Below, one piece after another: positions 16,046 to 16,662 of a stretch of DNA of 16,662 nt. The translations under genes and the position numbers were made by a program. The notes below the pieces were generated by a model, which saw only the letters and a list, made by a program, of their open reading frames with translations, was not told the origin of the DNA and did no database searches. Positions within the stretch are counted from its first letter, which is position 1. Every line of letters starts with the position of its first letter. The stretch is from Bacteroidota bacterium. GTDB taxonomy: Bacteria > Bacteroidota > Ignavibacteria > Tepidaquicellales > Tepidaquicellaceae. The stretch is from contig DOWN01000245.1 in assembly GCA_003519545.1 (NCBI GenBank), positions 1 through 16,662 on the forward strand. Direction: 5' to 3'.

Positions 16046-16662
16046 TAATGCTTTCAATAATTTGTTTAATTTCCGAAAGAGAATTTATGTTGTGAATATC
16101 TTTGTATTTCTTTTTATTAATCAAAACCGGAATTACATTTGCATTAATCGCTCCTAAAATATCAATTTTATACCTGTCACCGACATAAAGCATTTCCTGC
16201 GGTTTAACATTTAATAATTCAGCCATTCTTAGAAAGCCTTTAGTTTCAGGTTTAAATACATCAATATCATCATCAGTAGATGCTTTAATCAAGTCAACTT
16301 TATCTTTTATTTCAAGAATTTCCGCTTTCATTTCACAAGGATAATCAGATAACAATCCTGTTTTAATTTTTTTTTCTTTTAACCAATCAATTAATTCATT
16401 TAAATCTTTTCTTTTAGTTTTCTTAATGTAAGGCAGGGGTTTAATATGAATCCAATCATAGATAGTTTCGAATGCTTTATCTTTATCCATATTAAATTTT
16501 TCAGCAGTCAAAGAAACCTGCTTATCAAATTTTTTTATAGTTTCAGGAGATAGTCTTAATTTTTCGTGATTTTTTCTATATTCAGAAACAATTTTTAAAT
16601 CTTTATAAATTTTGAATGGATTTTTCGCGATTGATTTTAAAATCAAACCTGCAATATATACC
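16038..16662 (-). CDS. HAD-superfamily hydrolase, 5' end beyond the window
   Basis: This is a haloacid-dehalogenase-fold phosphohydrolase, cut by the window edge. The frame stays open to 16662 and reads VYIAGL before the TTG at 16646, so that TTG is unlikely to be the true start and the nucleophile motif DxDGT lies outside. Counting from that TTG, motif II is LLSDYP (Ser100), motif III Lys132 in DVFKPETKGF, and motif IV YVGDRYKID (Asp157 and Asp162). The helical stretch between 20 and 95 is a C1-type cap. Such proteins dephosphorylate small phosphorylated sugars or nucleotides. It shares 8 bp with the methyltransferase gene and probably leads the transcript. A role as phosphatase for the UbiA product is possible but unproven. 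Confidence 0.8.
   Translation of the reverse strand, partial: VYIAGLILKSIAKNPFKIYKDLKIVSEYRKNHEKLRLSPETIKKFDKQVSLTAEKFNMDKDKAFETIYDWIHIKPLPYIKKTKRKDLNELIDWLKEKKIKTGLLSDYPCEMKAEILEIKDKVDLIKASTDDDIDVFKPETKGFLRMAELLNVKPQEMLYVGDRYKIDILGAINANVIPVLINKKKYKDIHNINSLSEIKQIIESING

Overview
The window is about 32% G+C by eye, very compact and entirely protein-coding, with no RNA gene, insertion sequence or CRISPR array seen. Protein similarity (an Fmt with the VVAFRILPE variant, short PD40 and TlpA-type exported proteins, a one-gene LolC/E-type permease, a plug-and-barrel outer membrane protein), almost no Shine-Dalgarno sequences and several promoter stretches close to TAnnTTTG point to the Bacteroidota/Ignavibacteriota side of the tree. 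The exact lineage cannot be read from the window.

Layout. 116-709 (+): a TlpA/thioredoxin-like lipoprotein. 704-4097 (-): queF, a PD40 propeller protein, fumC and an iodotyrosine-deiodinase-type flavoprotein, spaced 16-21 bp and probably one transcript. 4178-9760 (+): def, fmt, a stand-alone ClpB second AAA+ module, a ParB/SbnI-like protein, a LolC/E-type permease and a LolD-type ATPase, with overlaps or gaps of at most 15 bp. 9835-11303 (+): pstB and phoU without pstSCA, behind a promoter-like element and an inverted repeat. 11350-13149 (+): a plug-and-barrel outer membrane protein whose start codon lies in the loop of an intrinsic-terminator-like hairpin. 13146-16662 (-): a HAD hydrolase (5' end outside the window), a zinc-ribbon methyltransferase, a UbiA-type prenyltransferase and a GT9 glycosyltransferase, probably one envelope-glycan transcript.

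How the genes fit together. def and fmt add and remove the formyl group of initiator methionine. The Lol pair exports lipoproteins or envelope lipids to the outer membrane. PstB/PhoU belong to phosphate uptake and signalling. The UbiA/HAD/GT9 set suggests synthesis of a lipid-linked sugar and its use in surface glycans.

The least ordinary items are: (1) a clean, motif-complete ClpB fragment with only part of the M-domain plus NBD2, overlapping by 4 bp a ParB/SbnI-like putative amino-acid kinase; (2) the terminator hairpin fused to the start of the outer membrane protein gene, with a 3-codon leader ORF; (3) a halotyrosine-dehalogenase-type nitroreductase with the Glu/Tyr/Lys substrate-lid triad; (4) the UbiA/HAD pair resembling polyprenyl-phosphate pentose chemistry.
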